This document shows, piece after piece, positions 8,605 to 17,682 of a stretch of 64,000 nucleotides of DNA (position 1 is its first letter; every line of letters starts with the position of its first letter). The stretch is taken from assembly GCF_947495145.1 (NCBI RefSeq), contig NZ_CANLXP010000005.1, positions 62,001 through 126,000 of the forward strand, read 5' to 3'. Origin of the DNA: an uncultured Arthrobacter sp. (GTDB lineage: Bacteria; Actinomycetota; Actinomycetes; Actinomycetales; Micrococcaceae). The position numbers and the translations under genes are program-made. A model generated the notes under the pieces. It did not search any database, had not been told where the DNA came from, and saw only the letters and a program-made list of their open reading frames with translations.

Positions 8605-9813
8605 CTACTTTCCGCTGGTGATGGTCGAAAGCGCCGCGAAGGTCGCATCGTTGTGTTCGCCGAGCAGCGGCGGCAGGCGCCGGTAGCTCGCAGGAGTCTC
8701 GGAGAGGTGGATCGGATTGGCGACCTGGTGACTGGTGCGCGGGCCGGCGTCGTCGGCCATTTCGACGGCGGGATCAAGTCCCAGCTCCTCGGCCAGCTGC
8801 AGCGCCTCCACAATGGAGTTCACCTTCCCGGCCGGGACGCCCTCCTTGGACAGGACGGCGGACCACTCGGCCGCGGGACGTTTGGCGAGCTGCTCCTCGA
8901 GGAGCGACTTCAGCTCGTCGCGGTGGGCCACGCGCTGGGTGTTGGTCTTGAATCGCTCATCGTCGGACATTTCAGGAACCCCGAGGATCCGCACGAGCGA
9001 AGCGAACTGCCGGTCCGTTCCGACGGCGACGGCGAGCGGCCCGTCGGCGGTCTTCAGCGTCTCATACGGCGCGATCGACGGATGCGCGTTCCCCATACGC
9101 TGCGGCGCCTCACCGGTGGCCAGCGTGCTCGACGCCTGGTTTACCAGCCCCGCCAGCAGCGACGACAGGAGGTTTACGTCGATCCGCTGCCCCTGCCCGG
9201 TGGCGTCCTTGTGCCGCAGCGCCGCGAGAATTCCGAGCGCAGCGTTCTGCCCGGTCACCACGTCCACCAGCGCCACACCCACCTTGCTCGGCTCCGAGTC
9301 CAGCGACCCGGTCACGCTCATCAGCCCGCCGACCGCCTGCACCAGCAGGTCATACCCCGGAAGGTGAGCCCCCGCCGTCGAACCGAATCCGGTGATGGAG
9401 CAGTAGATGAGGTCGGGCTTGATAGCGTGCAGCGTCTCGTAGTCCAGCCCGAACTTCTTCATCACGCCGGGCCGGAAGTTCTCGATGATCACGACAGAGC
9501 TCAGCGCGATGTCCCGTGCCCGCGCGAGGCCCTCGTCAGTCCGCAGGTCACACACCACCGAGCGCTTGTTCCGGTTCACGCTCGAGAAGTACGTGCCGAC
9601 GCCGTGCTCGTCGACGGGCGGCGTCCAGGACCGGGTGTCATCCCCGGCAGGGCTTTCCACTTTGATGACGTCCGCTCCGAAATCGGCGAGCATCATCGAC
9701 GCATAGGGTCCCGCGAGAACGCGGGAAAAGTCCGCCACCCGGATGCCCTCGAGGGGACCGGCGATTGATGCAGCGCCGCTTGATCCGGGATTGGGCGATA
9801 CTGACGTGCCCAT
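8605..9813 (-). CDS. CaiB/BaiF-type class III CoA transferase
   Basis: A 402-residue CoA transferase. It shows the family N-terminus (PLEGIRVADFSRVLAGPYAS, FGADVIKVE) and the catalytic aspartate region PGYDLLVQAVGGLMSVTG near residue 165. Class III enzymes move CoA from a donor such as succinyl-CoA to a carboxylic acid; succinyl-CoA:glutarate CoA transferase belongs to this class, and it pairs here with a GcdH-like enzyme. The start is the ATG at 9813, preceded by AAGGAGGAGG. The longer open frame to 9894 only reads through a palindromic repeat, so its extra 27 residues are an artefact. Confidence 0.87.
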   Translation of the reverse strand: MGTSVSPNPGSSGAASIAGPLEGIRVADFSRVLAGPYASMMLADFGADVIKVESPAGDDTRSWTPPVDEHGVGTYFSSVNRNKRSVVCDLRTDEGLARARDIALSSVVIIENFRPGVMKKFGLDYETLHAIKPDLIYCSITGFGSTAGAHLPGYDLLVQAVGGLMSVTGSLDSEPSKVGVALVDVVTGQNAALGILAALRHKDATGQGQRIDVNLLSSLLAGLVNQASSTLATGEAPQRMGNAHPSIAPYETLKTADGPLAVAVGTDRQFASLVRILGVPEMSDDERFKTNTQRVAHRDELKSLLEEQLAKRPAAEWSAVLSKEGVPAGKVNSIVEALQLAEELGLDPAVEMADDAGPRTSHQVANPIHLSETPASYRRLPPLLGEHNDATFAALSTITSGK

Positions 9814-9836
9814 TGCGCGTCCTCCTCCTTGGTTGT

Positions 9837-9902
9837 GCGTTGAGTTGGCAGGACACGCCGTAAAAGGCGGGTCAAAAGGGGTGTGTCCTGCCAACTCAAC
9901 GC
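9837..9902. repeat. REP-like palindromic repeat, copy 1
   Basis: Perfect 20-bp inverted arms, GCGTTGAGTTGGCAGGACAC at 9837-9856 and its complement at 9883-9902, around a 26-bp loop with GGCGGGTCAAAAGGGG. It lies between the CoA transferase and FAH genes, inside a run of same-strand genes. Related copies are at 10796 and 25753. Confidence 0.9.
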
Positions 9903-9911
9903 GGGGTGGTT

Positions 9912-10772
9912 CTAAGGTCCTTGAGTCACGGGATTGCTCAGCGTTCCCACACCCGCCACCCGGGCCTCGGCGACATCGCCCGGCTTGATGTGGATCGCGC
10001 CCGGCGTACCGGTGGAGATGATGTCGCCCGGGAAGAGCGGCATCACCTTCGAGTGGAAACTGATCAGGTACTCGGGGCTGTACCGCATGTGCGCCACGGT
10101 GTTGGTCCGCAGCACCTCGCCGTTGACCACCGTGGACACCTCCATGTCCGCGAGCATCCCGTCCCCCACCGCCTCAGCCAGCGGCACAATCCGCGGCCCG
10201 AACGAGAAGAAGCCGGGAAAGTTCTTGGACCGCGTCAGGAACCGCGGGTTCCGCTGCAGGATGTCCTCGGCGGTCTGATCCAACACGGGCACGACGCCGG
10301 CTACGTAGTCCAGCGCGTCCTCCACCTCCACATTGCGGCAGTACCGCCCGATGACGACGGCGACCTCTCCCTCCGCCGTGGTCCGCTCACTCTGCGACGG
10401 AATCGGAATGTCCTCACCCGGCCCGATGATCGTGTGGTCGCCCTTGATGAACGAAGCCGGTTCCTCCGGCACACCCTCGGAGAGGTCCGACGCGTGCTCC
10501 ACATAGTTCAGCCCGATGCCCCACAGCATCCGCGGGTGCCGGTACGGAGCGCCATACGTGACGGAAGAAGGGTCCCGGAACGCGCCGTCGTCGACCGTCG
10601 AGACCAGGCTCTCCAACTTGTCCAGCAGCTCCTCGGTGAGGATGTCTCGGACGTCGCCGTGCCAGCCGGGCAGCAGGTCGCGGACCAGTGCGAGTCCGCG
10701 CTGAGGATGCACGACGGCGGCAAGCTCGTCCGCACCCTCACGGACCGAACAGAGATGCAATGTGTGATTCAT
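9912..10772 (-). CDS. Fumarylacetoacetate hydrolase (FAH)-family protein
   Basis: A 286-residue FAH-fold enzyme. Members cut or isomerise 2,4-diketo or 2-keto acids using a divalent metal. Visible motifs are GLNYVEHASDL near residue 86, EGEVAVVIGR near 130 (metal-binding glutamates), and GDIISTGTPGAIHIKPGDVAE near the end. In non-phosphorylating sugar-acid pathways such enzymes act on 2,4-diketo-3-deoxy acids to give pyruvate plus a hydroxy acid, which fits the neighbouring dehydratase and SDRs. The start MNHTLHLC at 10772 is preferred because the longer frame is translated palindromic repeat. The ribosome site (AAGAAAGA) is weak. Confidence 0.85.
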   Translation of the reverse strand: MNHTLHLCSVREGADELAAVVHPQRGLALVRDLLPGWHGDVRDILTEELLDKLESLVSTVDDGAFRDPSSVTYGAPYRHPRMLWGIGLNYVEHASDLSEGVPEEPASFIKGDHTIIGPGEDIPIPSQSERTTAEGEVAVVIGRYCRNVEVEDALDYVAGVVPVLDQTAEDILQRNPRFLTRSKNFPGFFSFGPRIVPLAEAVGDGMLADMEVSTVVNGEVLRTNTVAHMRYSPEYLISFHSKVMPLFPGDIISTGTPGAIHIKPGDVAEARVAGVGTLSNPVTQGP

Positions 10773-10795
10773 GAACGTTGTCTTTCTTGCTAAGT

Positions 10796-10860
10796 GCGTT
10801 GAGTTGGCAGGACACGCCCTGAAAGGCGGGTCAAAAGGGGTGTGTCCTGCCAATTCAACG
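10796..10860. repeat. REP-like palindromic repeat, copy 2
   Basis: Near-identical to the copy at 9837: arms 10796-10815 and 10842-10860 with one C-to-T change (CAATTC for CAACTC) that still allows a G-U pair in RNA. The loop is almost unchanged. It separates the FAH and SDR genes. Confidence 0.9.
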
Positions 10861-10872
10861 GAGGGGTGGGGG

Positions 10873-11646
10873 TTAGTAGGAACGGACCAGTCCGCCGTCG
10901 CAGCGGATCTGCTCGCCGGTCACGTATGCTGCGGGTTCGCTTGCCAGGAACGCGACGACGGCGCCGAACTCCTCCGGCTTGCCGTACCGGCCGGCGGGGA
11001 TGGTCGCCTCGGACGAAGCCCGGGCTTCCTCGGGCGTCTTGCCGGTGCGCTTGGCGGCGCCCGCGTCCAGCGACGCCACGCGATCGGTGTCAATCCGGCC
11101 GGGCAGCACCATGTTCACCGTGACACCGTCCTTGGCCACCTCACCCGCGAGCGTCTTCAAGTACCCGGCGAGCCCGGCGCGGCCGATGTTGGACAGCGCC
11201 AGGTTCGGCAGCGGACTCTGCACACCCGAGGATCCGACGGCGACAATCCGGCCCCAGCCGCGCGACCGCATGCCGGGCAGAACCAAGTTGGTGAGACGAA
11301 TGTGCTGCAGCAGCAGCTGGTTCACGGCGGCCAGCGTCTGCTCATCCGACACATCAGCAGCGCCACCGGGCGGCGGTCCACCGCTATTGAGGATCAGCAC
11401 GTCGATGGGCCCGAATGCCTTCTCCGCAGCCTCGACCAGCCGCTCCGGCGCACCGTCAAGATTCAGGTCAATCCCGATCCCGACGGCGGACGGCAGCTTC
11501 TCGGCCTCGGCCTGCACCACGTCCTCGCGGCGGGCGGCGAGCACCACATTGGCGCCTTCATCGGCCAGCGCCTGCGCAATGGCCAGCCCGATCCCGGAGC
11601 TTGACCCCGGCACCAGTACGTTCTTCCCCTTGAGTCCGGTATCCAT
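10873..11646 (-). CDS. Divergent short-chain dehydrogenase with altered active site
   Basis: A 257-residue SDR-fold protein. The cofactor loop GSSSGIG near residue 14 and the NSGG strand near 87 are intact. The usual YxxxK catalytic pair is not: the aligned stretch reads NLALSNIGRAG, with serine for tyrosine and arginine for lysine. A distinct group of SDRs shares this kind of change, so the protein may be a genuine enzyme with altered chemistry, or a non-redox lyase/isomerase. It ends RCDGGLVRSY, a normal SDR C-terminus. It sits immediately downstream of the DapA-family gene and is probably co-transcribed. Confidence 0.85.
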   Translation of the reverse strand: MDTGLKGKNVLVPGSSSGIGLAIAQALADEGANVVLAARREDVVQAEAEKLPSAVGIGIDLNLDGAPERLVEAAEKAFGPIDVLILNSGGPPPGGAADVSDEQTLAAVNQLLLQHIRLTNLVLPGMRSRGWGRIVAVGSSGVQSPLPNLALSNIGRAGLAGYLKTLAGEVAKDGVTVNMVLPGRIDTDRVASLDAGAAKRTGKTPEEARASSEATIPAGRYGKPEEFGAVVAFLASEPAAYVTGEQIRCDGGLVRSY

Positions 11647-12537
11647 CTAGGCAAGCTCCTTTACAGCATCAAGATGGGCGTCGATCATGTCGGCAAGTTC
11701 AGCGGGCAGCGTGGGTGCCGGCGGGCGGACCAGCGCTTCGGCGATGATGCCGCGCCTCTTGAGGATCTCCTTGCGCAGCGCCAGGCCAATCCCGGGCTGG
11801 CCCTCGAAGTTCGCCAGCGGCAACCACGGCGCAAAGACGTCGCGGGCAGCGCGGAAGCCGCCGTCGTCGTTCGCTGTGATGGCCAGCTGAAGCGCCTCCG
11901 GGTGGGAGAAGCCGGTCATCGCACCGGCGGCACCGGCAGCGAGCTCATCAATCAGGCCGACGCCACCGAGTCCACCGAACACCGGCACGTCCGTGGCGCG
12001 CGTCAACTGGGCGATCGCCGCAGCGGTCGGCGGCGCCTCGGACTTGATCGCCGAGATGAACGGGCAGCGCTCCACGACGGCGAGGATCTGCGCGGTGCTG
12101 ATCTTCACTCCGGAGGCCACCGGGTAGTCCTGCAGTACGATGTCGGCGCCGGTCGCCTCGTGAATCGCGGTGAAGTGCGCGGTCAGCAGGTCCGGGTTTG
12201 GCGTGTTCGCCTGCACCATGAGCGACGCAAGGTTGGACCCGGCAGCCTGCACCGCGGTGCGCGCCTGCTCGATCGCGACGTTAGTGGTTCGCGCCGACAA
12301 CCCCACAATCACCGGGGTCTCCTGCGCTGCTTCGGCGACGGTGGACACGGTGAGCATCTGCTCGCCGGTATCAAGCGTGCCGCCCTCGCCAAACACCCCG
12401 AGTACCACCAGGCCGGTGGCCGGGATGTGCGTGTACAGCTCCACCTCCCGGCGAAGCGACTCGGTGTCGACGGCGAATGACGGTCCGGTGAACGGCGTGG
12501 CCAACACGCCCCAGAGACCCTTCTTCAGATGTGTCAT
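11647..12537 (-). CDS. DapA-family aldolase/dehydratase
   Basis: A 296-residue (beta/alpha)8 lyase of the dihydrodipicolinate synthase / N-acetylneuraminate lyase family. SAIKSEAPP near residue 163 holds the Schiff-base lysine, and LQDYP near 137 holds the catalytic tyrosine. Because it lies in a catabolic cluster and not with lysine biosynthesis, a 2-keto-3-deoxy-acid aldolase or dehydratase role is more likely than DapA proper. The true substrate cannot be read from sequence. The start ATG overlaps the stop of the oxidase gene as ATGA. Confidence 0.85.
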   Translation of the reverse strand: MTHLKKGLWGVLATPFTGPSFAVDTESLRREVELYTHIPATGLVVLGVFGEGGTLDTGEQMLTVSTVAEAAQETPVIVGLSARTTNVAIEQARTAVQAAGSNLASLMVQANTPNPDLLTAHFTAIHEATGADIVLQDYPVASGVKISTAQILAVVERCPFISAIKSEAPPTAAAIAQLTRATDVPVFGGLGGVGLIDELAAGAAGAMTGFSHPEALQLAITANDDGGFRAARDVFAPWLPLANFEGQPGIGLALRKEILKRRGIIAEALVRPPAPTLPAELADMIDAHLDAVKELA

Positions 12538-13760
12538 GCGGCTTCCTTACTATCGGAATTCAGTACCAGCGAAACAATGTGCTCGGCGATCGCGAGCGAT
12601 GACGTCGCGGCCGGCGACGGCGCATTGCGCACCGCCAGCACCGACCCGTGACGGGAAATGCGGAAGTCGTCCACCAGTGAACCGTCGCGGTCCAGCGCCT
12701 GGGCGCGGATGCCGCTCGGGCCGGGAACGACGTCGTCAATGGTCAGCTCCGGCACGTACTTGCGCGCCTCATTCACGAAACGGCGCTTGCTCAGCGAGCC
12801 CACCATTTCGACGGCGCCTGTCTTCCAGTGCTGCTTCGCGAAGGCCCGGAAGCCGGGGTAACCCACTGCATCGCTCAGGTCGCGCGGCGACACAGTGCCC
12901 CAGCCGTAGGCTTCGCGGGCGAGCGCCAGCACCGCGTTGGGTCCGACCATGACCTCACCGTCGGTGCGCGGAGTGAGGTGCACGCCGAGGAACGGGTAGC
13001 GCGGATCCGGCACCGGGTACACGAGCCCGCGGACAAGAGATCGTTTCGAAGGCTTCAGCAGGTAGTACTCGCCGCGGAACGGCACGATCTTCGGTTCCTC
13101 GTCATCACCGGCAAGTGCGGCCACGCGGTCGGCGTGCAGTCCGGCGCAGATGATCACCGAGTCGAAGATTTCCCAGGTGTCCGACCCGTTGTGGGTTCCG
13201 GTCACCAGCGTCTCGCTCCCGCGGGTGGTCAGGCCGGTCACCTCGAACCCGGTGTGCACGGTTCCGCCGGCCGCAACCACGTCGTCGGCGAAGGAGCGCG
13301 TCACCGCGCCGTAGTCCACGATCGCCGTATGCGGGGAATGCAGCCCGCCAACACCCTCAACATGCGGTTCAAGCGACCGCAACTCATCGCGGTCGATTAT
13401 CCGCACACCCGGGACTCCGTTGGCCCGGGCGCGGGTCATGATGTCACCCAGCCGCGATTCCTCCACCGCGTCCCGGGCGACAAGCACCTTACCGATTTCG
13501 TCATACGCCAGGTCCTTGGAAGCGCAGTACTCCTTCAGCAGCTCCACCCCGCGCCTGCACAGCTTCGCCTTCAGCGACCCGGGTGTGTAGTAGAGCCCTG
13601 CGTGCACCACGCCGGAGTTCCGCCCGGTCTGGTGCGCGGCAAGCGAATCTTCTTTCTCGAGCACGGTCACCTGCGCATCCGGCTCCTGCTGGAGCAACCG
13701 GCGCGCGACGGCGGTCCCCAAAATGCCGCCGCCGATCACCGCATAGCGTGTGGCTGTCAT
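12534..13760 (-). CDS. lhgO: L-2-hydroxyglutarate oxidase (FAD-dependent)
   Basis: A 408-residue FAD oxidase of the DAO superfamily. The N-terminal VIGGGILGTAVARRLLQ is the dinucleotide fold, and SLAAHQTGRNSGVVHAGLYY near residue 40 is strongly typical of LhgO, as are KAKLCRRG and PFRGEYYLL. Known LhgO oxidises L-2-hydroxyglutarate to 2-oxoglutarate and feeds electrons to the respiratory chain. Next to GcdH- and CoA-transferase-like genes this points to glutarate or 2-hydroxyglutarate use. It is 4-bp overlapped on both sides, with the MFS gene upstream and the DapA-family gene downstream. Confidence 0.88.
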   Translation of the reverse strand: MTATRYAVIGGGILGTAVARRLLQQEPDAQVTVLEKEDSLAAHQTGRNSGVVHAGLYYTPGSLKAKLCRRGVELLKEYCASKDLAYDEIGKVLVARDAVEESRLGDIMTRARANGVPGVRIIDRDELRSLEPHVEGVGGLHSPHTAIVDYGAVTRSFADDVVAAGGTVHTGFEVTGLTTRGSETLVTGTHNGSDTWEIFDSVIICAGLHADRVAALAGDDEEPKIVPFRGEYYLLKPSKRSLVRGLVYPVPDPRYPFLGVHLTPRTDGEVMVGPNAVLALAREAYGWGTVSPRDLSDAVGYPGFRAFAKQHWKTGAVEMVGSLSKRRFVNEARKYVPELTIDDVVPGPSGIRAQALDRDGSLVDDFRISRHGSVLAVRNAPSPAATSSLAIAEHIVSLVLNSDSKEAA

Positions 13761-14986
13761 GAAGTCTCCTTAACTGGACTTGAAAACGGACGCCGCATTG
13801 TTCGCACGGGCATGCCGCGTGACTTGCGGATCAGCCGGCGCCCGATGCGGAAAGTGATGGCAGCAGCCAGCGCGACGACGCCGGCCACCACCCAGGCAGT
13901 GGAATACGAAGTGGCGCTCACCAGCAGACCGAACAGCAGCGGCCCGCCCGCAGCACCAAGGGAGAGCCCGGTCTGCACCACGCCGGTCGCCGAGGCGGCT
14001 GCCAGCCGGTTATCCCGCACGACGGCGAAATGCAGCAGCCCGGGCCAGGTCCAGCCTGCGCTGTAGGCAAGGAGGGTGCCGGTCACCATCAGCGCCGTGG
14101 AGCCGACACTGAGCATGAGATAGCCGACGACGCCGGCCACCAGCAGGTTGGCGATCAGCACGTAGGGGCTGCGGGTCGGCATTCGATCCATCAGCGCACC
14201 GAGCAGGATCCGGATGCTCAAGCCCACCACCGCTGCGCCCGCGAACAGGAACCCGGCAGAGCTCGGCGAGATGCCCGACTGAACCATCGAGTCCACCAGG
14301 AACACACCGAGGGAGGTGGCGGCTGCGGCAGCGAGCCCGGCGCCGATCGTCAGCACAATCAGCCCGGCACGCGGGGTGCCGCGGTCTTCCGGGTGGGCTG
14401 CCGCCGTCGTCGTTGTCAGTGGCGCCTGACCGCGGAAAAACGCCCACACCGCAAGACACAGCGCCAGCCCGGCGCCGAAGAAGAAGGCATACCGCCAGCC
14501 GAGAACCAGCGCGATCCCGGGAACGGCGAGGCCGCCCAGGAGCGACGCCGCTGGGATGGAGGACTGCTTCACTCCAAACGCCAGGCCTAGCCGGTTGTTG
14601 CCGATGCTGCGCGAAATGCCTAGATTCGCCGAGGGCTGGGCCATGGCGTTGGCAAGGCCACCGATGAACAGCGCCGCCACCAAAACGGGAAATGACGGTG
14701 CTGCTCCGGCGCCTGCCAACGCCATGGTTGCGAGAATGGCCGACAAGACCATGCCCCGCCCTGCTCCCACCCGCTGGACAACTCCTCCGAGCGGGCGGGC
14801 GAGGGTTCCGGAGACCGCAAACAGCGTTGCTGCCGCGATGCCCATCTGCGCCGGCCCCAGGTCGAGGTCGTCGCGGATCTGCACCGCCAGCGCGCCCAGA
14901 AGGAACGCCGGCAGTACCCCGGTGGTAGTGACCGAAACGGCCTGCAACAGGGTGGTCACAGGCCGTCCGGAGGACGGTAGGTTCAC
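13757..14986 (-). CDS. MFS transporter
   Basis: A 409-residue major facilitator with about 12 hydrophobic segments. A typical loop 2-3 motif, GTLARPLGGVVQRVGAGRG, is near residue 57. It starts with GTG, overlapping the TRAP permease stop (GTGA). Being inside the island, it probably carries a pathway acid or exports an intermediate; whether import or export is unknown. A role as a second route beside the TRAP system is an inference. Confidence 0.85.
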   Translation of the reverse strand: MNLPSSGRPVTTLLQAVSVTTTGVLPAFLLGALAVQIRDDLDLGPAQMGIAAATLFAVSGTLARPLGGVVQRVGAGRGMVLSAILATMALAGAGAAPSFPVLVAALFIGGLANAMAQPSANLGISRSIGNNRLGLAFGVKQSSIPAASLLGGLAVPGIALVLGWRYAFFFGAGLALCLAVWAFFRGQAPLTTTTAAAHPEDRGTPRAGLIVLTIGAGLAAAAATSLGVFLVDSMVQSGISPSSAGFLFAGAAVVGLSIRILLGALMDRMPTRSPYVLIANLLVAGVVGYLMLSVGSTALMVTGTLLAYSAGWTWPGLLHFAVVRDNRLAAASATGVVQTGLSLGAAGGPLLFGLLVSATSYSTAWVVAGVVALAAAITFRIGRRLIRKSRGMPVRTMRRPFSSPVKETS

Positions 14987-17166
14987 GAGGTTGATTCAGC
15001 CGTCCGTGAGCGGTCAGTCCCTGAGCGTGCAGTACCCGACCGTTCCGGAGTAGCGGAATCATCATGCGGGTGCCGCTTCATGCGGATCACGTGCAGCACC
15101 AGCCCGACGGCGATCAGTGCCGCGCCGACGATCAGGTACATCGGCTCCATGACCAGCAACGGCAGCGAGCCGACGCCGATCAACAGCCGCTCGAGCCAGT
15201 TGGCCGGGCCCATGATCCAGCCGCCGGTTGCCACGGCCAGCGCCGCGACGGCGACCGTGGAGACCAGCAGCGCCATCAGCACCGTACCCACGCCGCCCTG
15301 CATCAGCAGGCCGATGCCCGGACCGGTGAGGACGAAGATGAACGGCACCAGGAAGGCGGAGAGTGTGTAACGCCAGGTGAGCCACATCGTCTTGATCGGC
15401 TTGCCGCCGGTGATGGCGGACGCCGCGAACGGGGAGAGCGCGGTCGGAGGCGACACTTCGCTGAGCACGGAGTAGTAGAAGATGAACATTGCCGCAGCGA
15501 AGGCGGGGACGCCGACGTCCTGCAGTGCCGGACCGATGATGACCCAGGAGATGATGAAGCTCGCCGTCACCGGAACCGCGAGACCCAGCAGGATCACCGA
15601 GATTGCCGAGAACAGTGCGGTGAGGAACAGGCTGCCGCCGGCGAAGTCCACGATGATGTTCGCGAGCTTCAGGCCGAGGCCGGTGAGCGTCATGATGCCG
15701 ACGATCAGGCCGGCCGCCGCCATGACAGGGATGACCGACAGAGCGCCGGTGGCGCCGGTGGCCAGGGCATCCCAGATGCGCTTCGGGGTCATGAACGACT
15801 GCTTGTCCAGGAAGCTCAGCAGGAACGCGAGGATTGTCGCGTACACCACCGCGCGGAACGGCGTCATCCCGGTGGCCATGAACACCACGATCGCAACCAG
15901 CGAGCTGAAGTGGTAGCCGAAGCGCAGCAGCAGCTTGCCGGCCTTCTGCGTCTCCATCTCGACGGGCTTGGTCTTGAACTTCCGGGCGTCCATCTCGATG
16001 GCGAGGATGATGCCGAGGTAGTAGAGCAGGGTCGGGATGGTGGCCCAGATCAGGACTTCCAGGTAGGACACGTTCAGCAGTGCAGCGATGATGAACGCTG
16101 CGGCGCCGAGGGTCGGCGGCGACATGATGGCGCCGATACCGGCAGCCGCGAGAACCGCACCACCGTGTTCCTTGGGGTAACCGGCCTTCTTCAGCAGCGG
16201 CCAGGAGATACCACCGAGGGTCACCGTGGTCGCAACACCCGAACCGGAGACGGTACCGAGCAGGAAGCCGGCCAGCGTCACGGTGCGTCCGGGACCTGAC
16301 TTGGACTGGCCGAAGGCGGAGAAGGACAGGTCAATGAAGAACTTCGTGGCTCCCGACGCCGTCAAAACGGCGCCGTAAATAGTGAACAGGATGATGTACG
16401 TCGCCGCCACATCCGTTGGAACACCGAAGATGCCCTGCGTTCCCATCACGTTGTGGCCAACCAGACGCACCCAACCGAACGACGACGTCTGGAACGGATC
16501 CGGAATATACGGACCGAAGTAGGCGTAGGCGAAGAAGCCCAGCACCACGATCGGTACGAGGATACCCACCGTGCGGCGGCAGGCTTCCAGCACCACGAGG
16601 ATGGCGATGGTGCCCATGATCAGGTCAAGGTACGTGGGGATGATCGCGCGCCGGAAGAACGCATCCCAGTCCGTGATGATGTAGGCGAAGGGGACAATGG
16701 CGATGATCGCCAGCGCCCAGTCCAGGATGTGGGGATTATCCGATTTTCCCGCTTCTTTATCCTTGTCCGACCGGCCCCAGCCACGGTAGACGAGGAACGT
16801 CATCGACAGGCCGATCATCAGGAACGCGGGCAGGTAGAACTGCGTGGCCATCGGGTTGAACACCCAGTACAGGCCGAAGACGGACAAGATGACGCCGACC
16901 GCCTTGATGATGACGGCGGGCGTGCCGCTGAGGTGCCGTGCAGGCTTCTCCGCCTCGAACTCGGCGATGAGCGCTTCTTCGTCGAACTTGCCGTCGGTGT
17001 CCTTGTAGGGATCGGGTGATCCGGTGAACTTCTCGTTGGCGTTCCGGCTATGGGTAGCCCGGTGGGAGCCGTGCTGGTCCTCGTTTCGAGAATCCTCGGG
17101 CAACGACACCTTTTGTTGGGAACCGGGGGCAGCTACGGCACCGTCGCCGTCGGGTCGCTCGGTCAT
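14983..17166 (-). CDS. TRAP transporter fused permease (4TM/12TM)
   Basis: A 727-residue fused DctQ-DctM type permease used with TAXI binding proteins. The first about 110 residues are hydrophilic, then helices run to about residue 690; GVATTVTLGGISWPLLKKAG and ALSPFAASAITGGKP are typical TRAP large-subunit segments. The start is the ATG at 17166 with AAGGAG upstream. The longer open frame is spurious. TAXI-TRAP systems are secondary, ion-driven importers of small acids such as dicarboxylates. The stop-start overlap with the DUF1850 gene (ATGA) shows close coupling. Confidence 0.9.
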   Translation of the reverse strand: MTERPDGDGAVAAPGSQQKVSLPEDSRNEDQHGSHRATHSRNANEKFTGSPDPYKDTDGKFDEEALIAEFEAEKPARHLSGTPAVIIKAVGVILSVFGLYWVFNPMATQFYLPAFLMIGLSMTFLVYRGWGRSDKDKEAGKSDNPHILDWALAIIAIVPFAYIITDWDAFFRRAIIPTYLDLIMGTIAILVVLEACRRTVGILVPIVVLGFFAYAYFGPYIPDPFQTSSFGWVRLVGHNVMGTQGIFGVPTDVAATYIILFTIYGAVLTASGATKFFIDLSFSAFGQSKSGPGRTVTLAGFLLGTVSGSGVATTVTLGGISWPLLKKAGYPKEHGGAVLAAAGIGAIMSPPTLGAAAFIIAALLNVSYLEVLIWATIPTLLYYLGIILAIEMDARKFKTKPVEMETQKAGKLLLRFGYHFSSLVAIVVFMATGMTPFRAVVYATILAFLLSFLDKQSFMTPKRIWDALATGATGALSVIPVMAAAGLIVGIMTLTGLGLKLANIIVDFAGGSLFLTALFSAISVILLGLAVPVTASFIISWVIIGPALQDVGVPAFAAAMFIFYYSVLSEVSPPTALSPFAASAITGGKPIKTMWLTWRYTLSAFLVPFIFVLTGPGIGLLMQGGVGTVLMALLVSTVAVAALAVATGGWIMGPANWLERLLIGVGSLPLLVMEPMYLIVGAALIAVGLVLHVIRMKRHPHDDSATPERSGTARSGTDRSRTAESTS

Positions 17167-17666
17167 TGAATCTCCTTGATATCTAGCACAACGAAAGGAT
17201 TGGAGTTCCCTACCAGCGGCCACAGTTCAAGCGGCGGCTGTCCGGGAACATGCAGGGTGCGCTGCCCGAGGTCGGTGGCAGCGATCGAGAGGGTGTCAAA
17301 GACCACCGGACGCTCCGGGTTCGGCGGCACAACATAATTGCGCCGATCTTTTGGACCGGCAGGAGTGGGGGCATCGGGAACGCCGTAGTACTCCTCGAGG
17401 ACAGCGAGCTGGTCTGCAGCTATCTGCACCAGGCGGTAGGAACCGTCGGGCTGCACCTCGTAGCGTTCTTCGGCGAGGGTCTGGTAGATCGAGTTGCGGT
17501 AGCTCACCGCGAAGGTGTCCCCGGTCAGGGGCAGCGAGGCCAGCTCGCCGTCGTCGTTCGCCACTGTCAGGAATCGCTGGGGTGACCCGGCGTTTCCTGC
17601 AGCGATCCCCACGAGTGTGCCGAGGCACACCAGCAAGGCAACGACGACGGCGGCTGTCCTGCGCAT
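17163..17666 (-). CDS. DUF1850 protein, TRAP-associated
   Basis: A 167-residue protein with one N-terminal hydrophobic segment (residues 5-25, signal or anchor) and an exported domain holding SYRNSIYQTLAEERYEV. DUF1850 genes commonly sit between a TAXI binding protein and its fused permease, exactly as here. The molecular role is unknown; an accessory function at the permease is inferred from conserved context only. Confidence 0.82.
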   Translation of the reverse strand: MRRTAAVVVALLVCLGTLVGIAAGNAGSPQRFLTVANDDGELASLPLTGDTFAVSYRNSIYQTLAEERYEVQPDGSYRLVQIAADQLAVLEEYYGVPDAPTPAGPKDRRNYVVPPNPERPVVFDTLSIAATDLGQRTLHVPGQPPLELWPLVGNSNPFVVLDIKEIQ

Positions 17667-17682
17667 TGGTGTGGGCTAGCCC

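Noticed and set aside
9814..9894. Longer N-terminus of the CoA transferase (and similarly the FAH protein, 10773-10853)
   Set aside because: These codons are translated palindromic repeat; good starts exist downstream.
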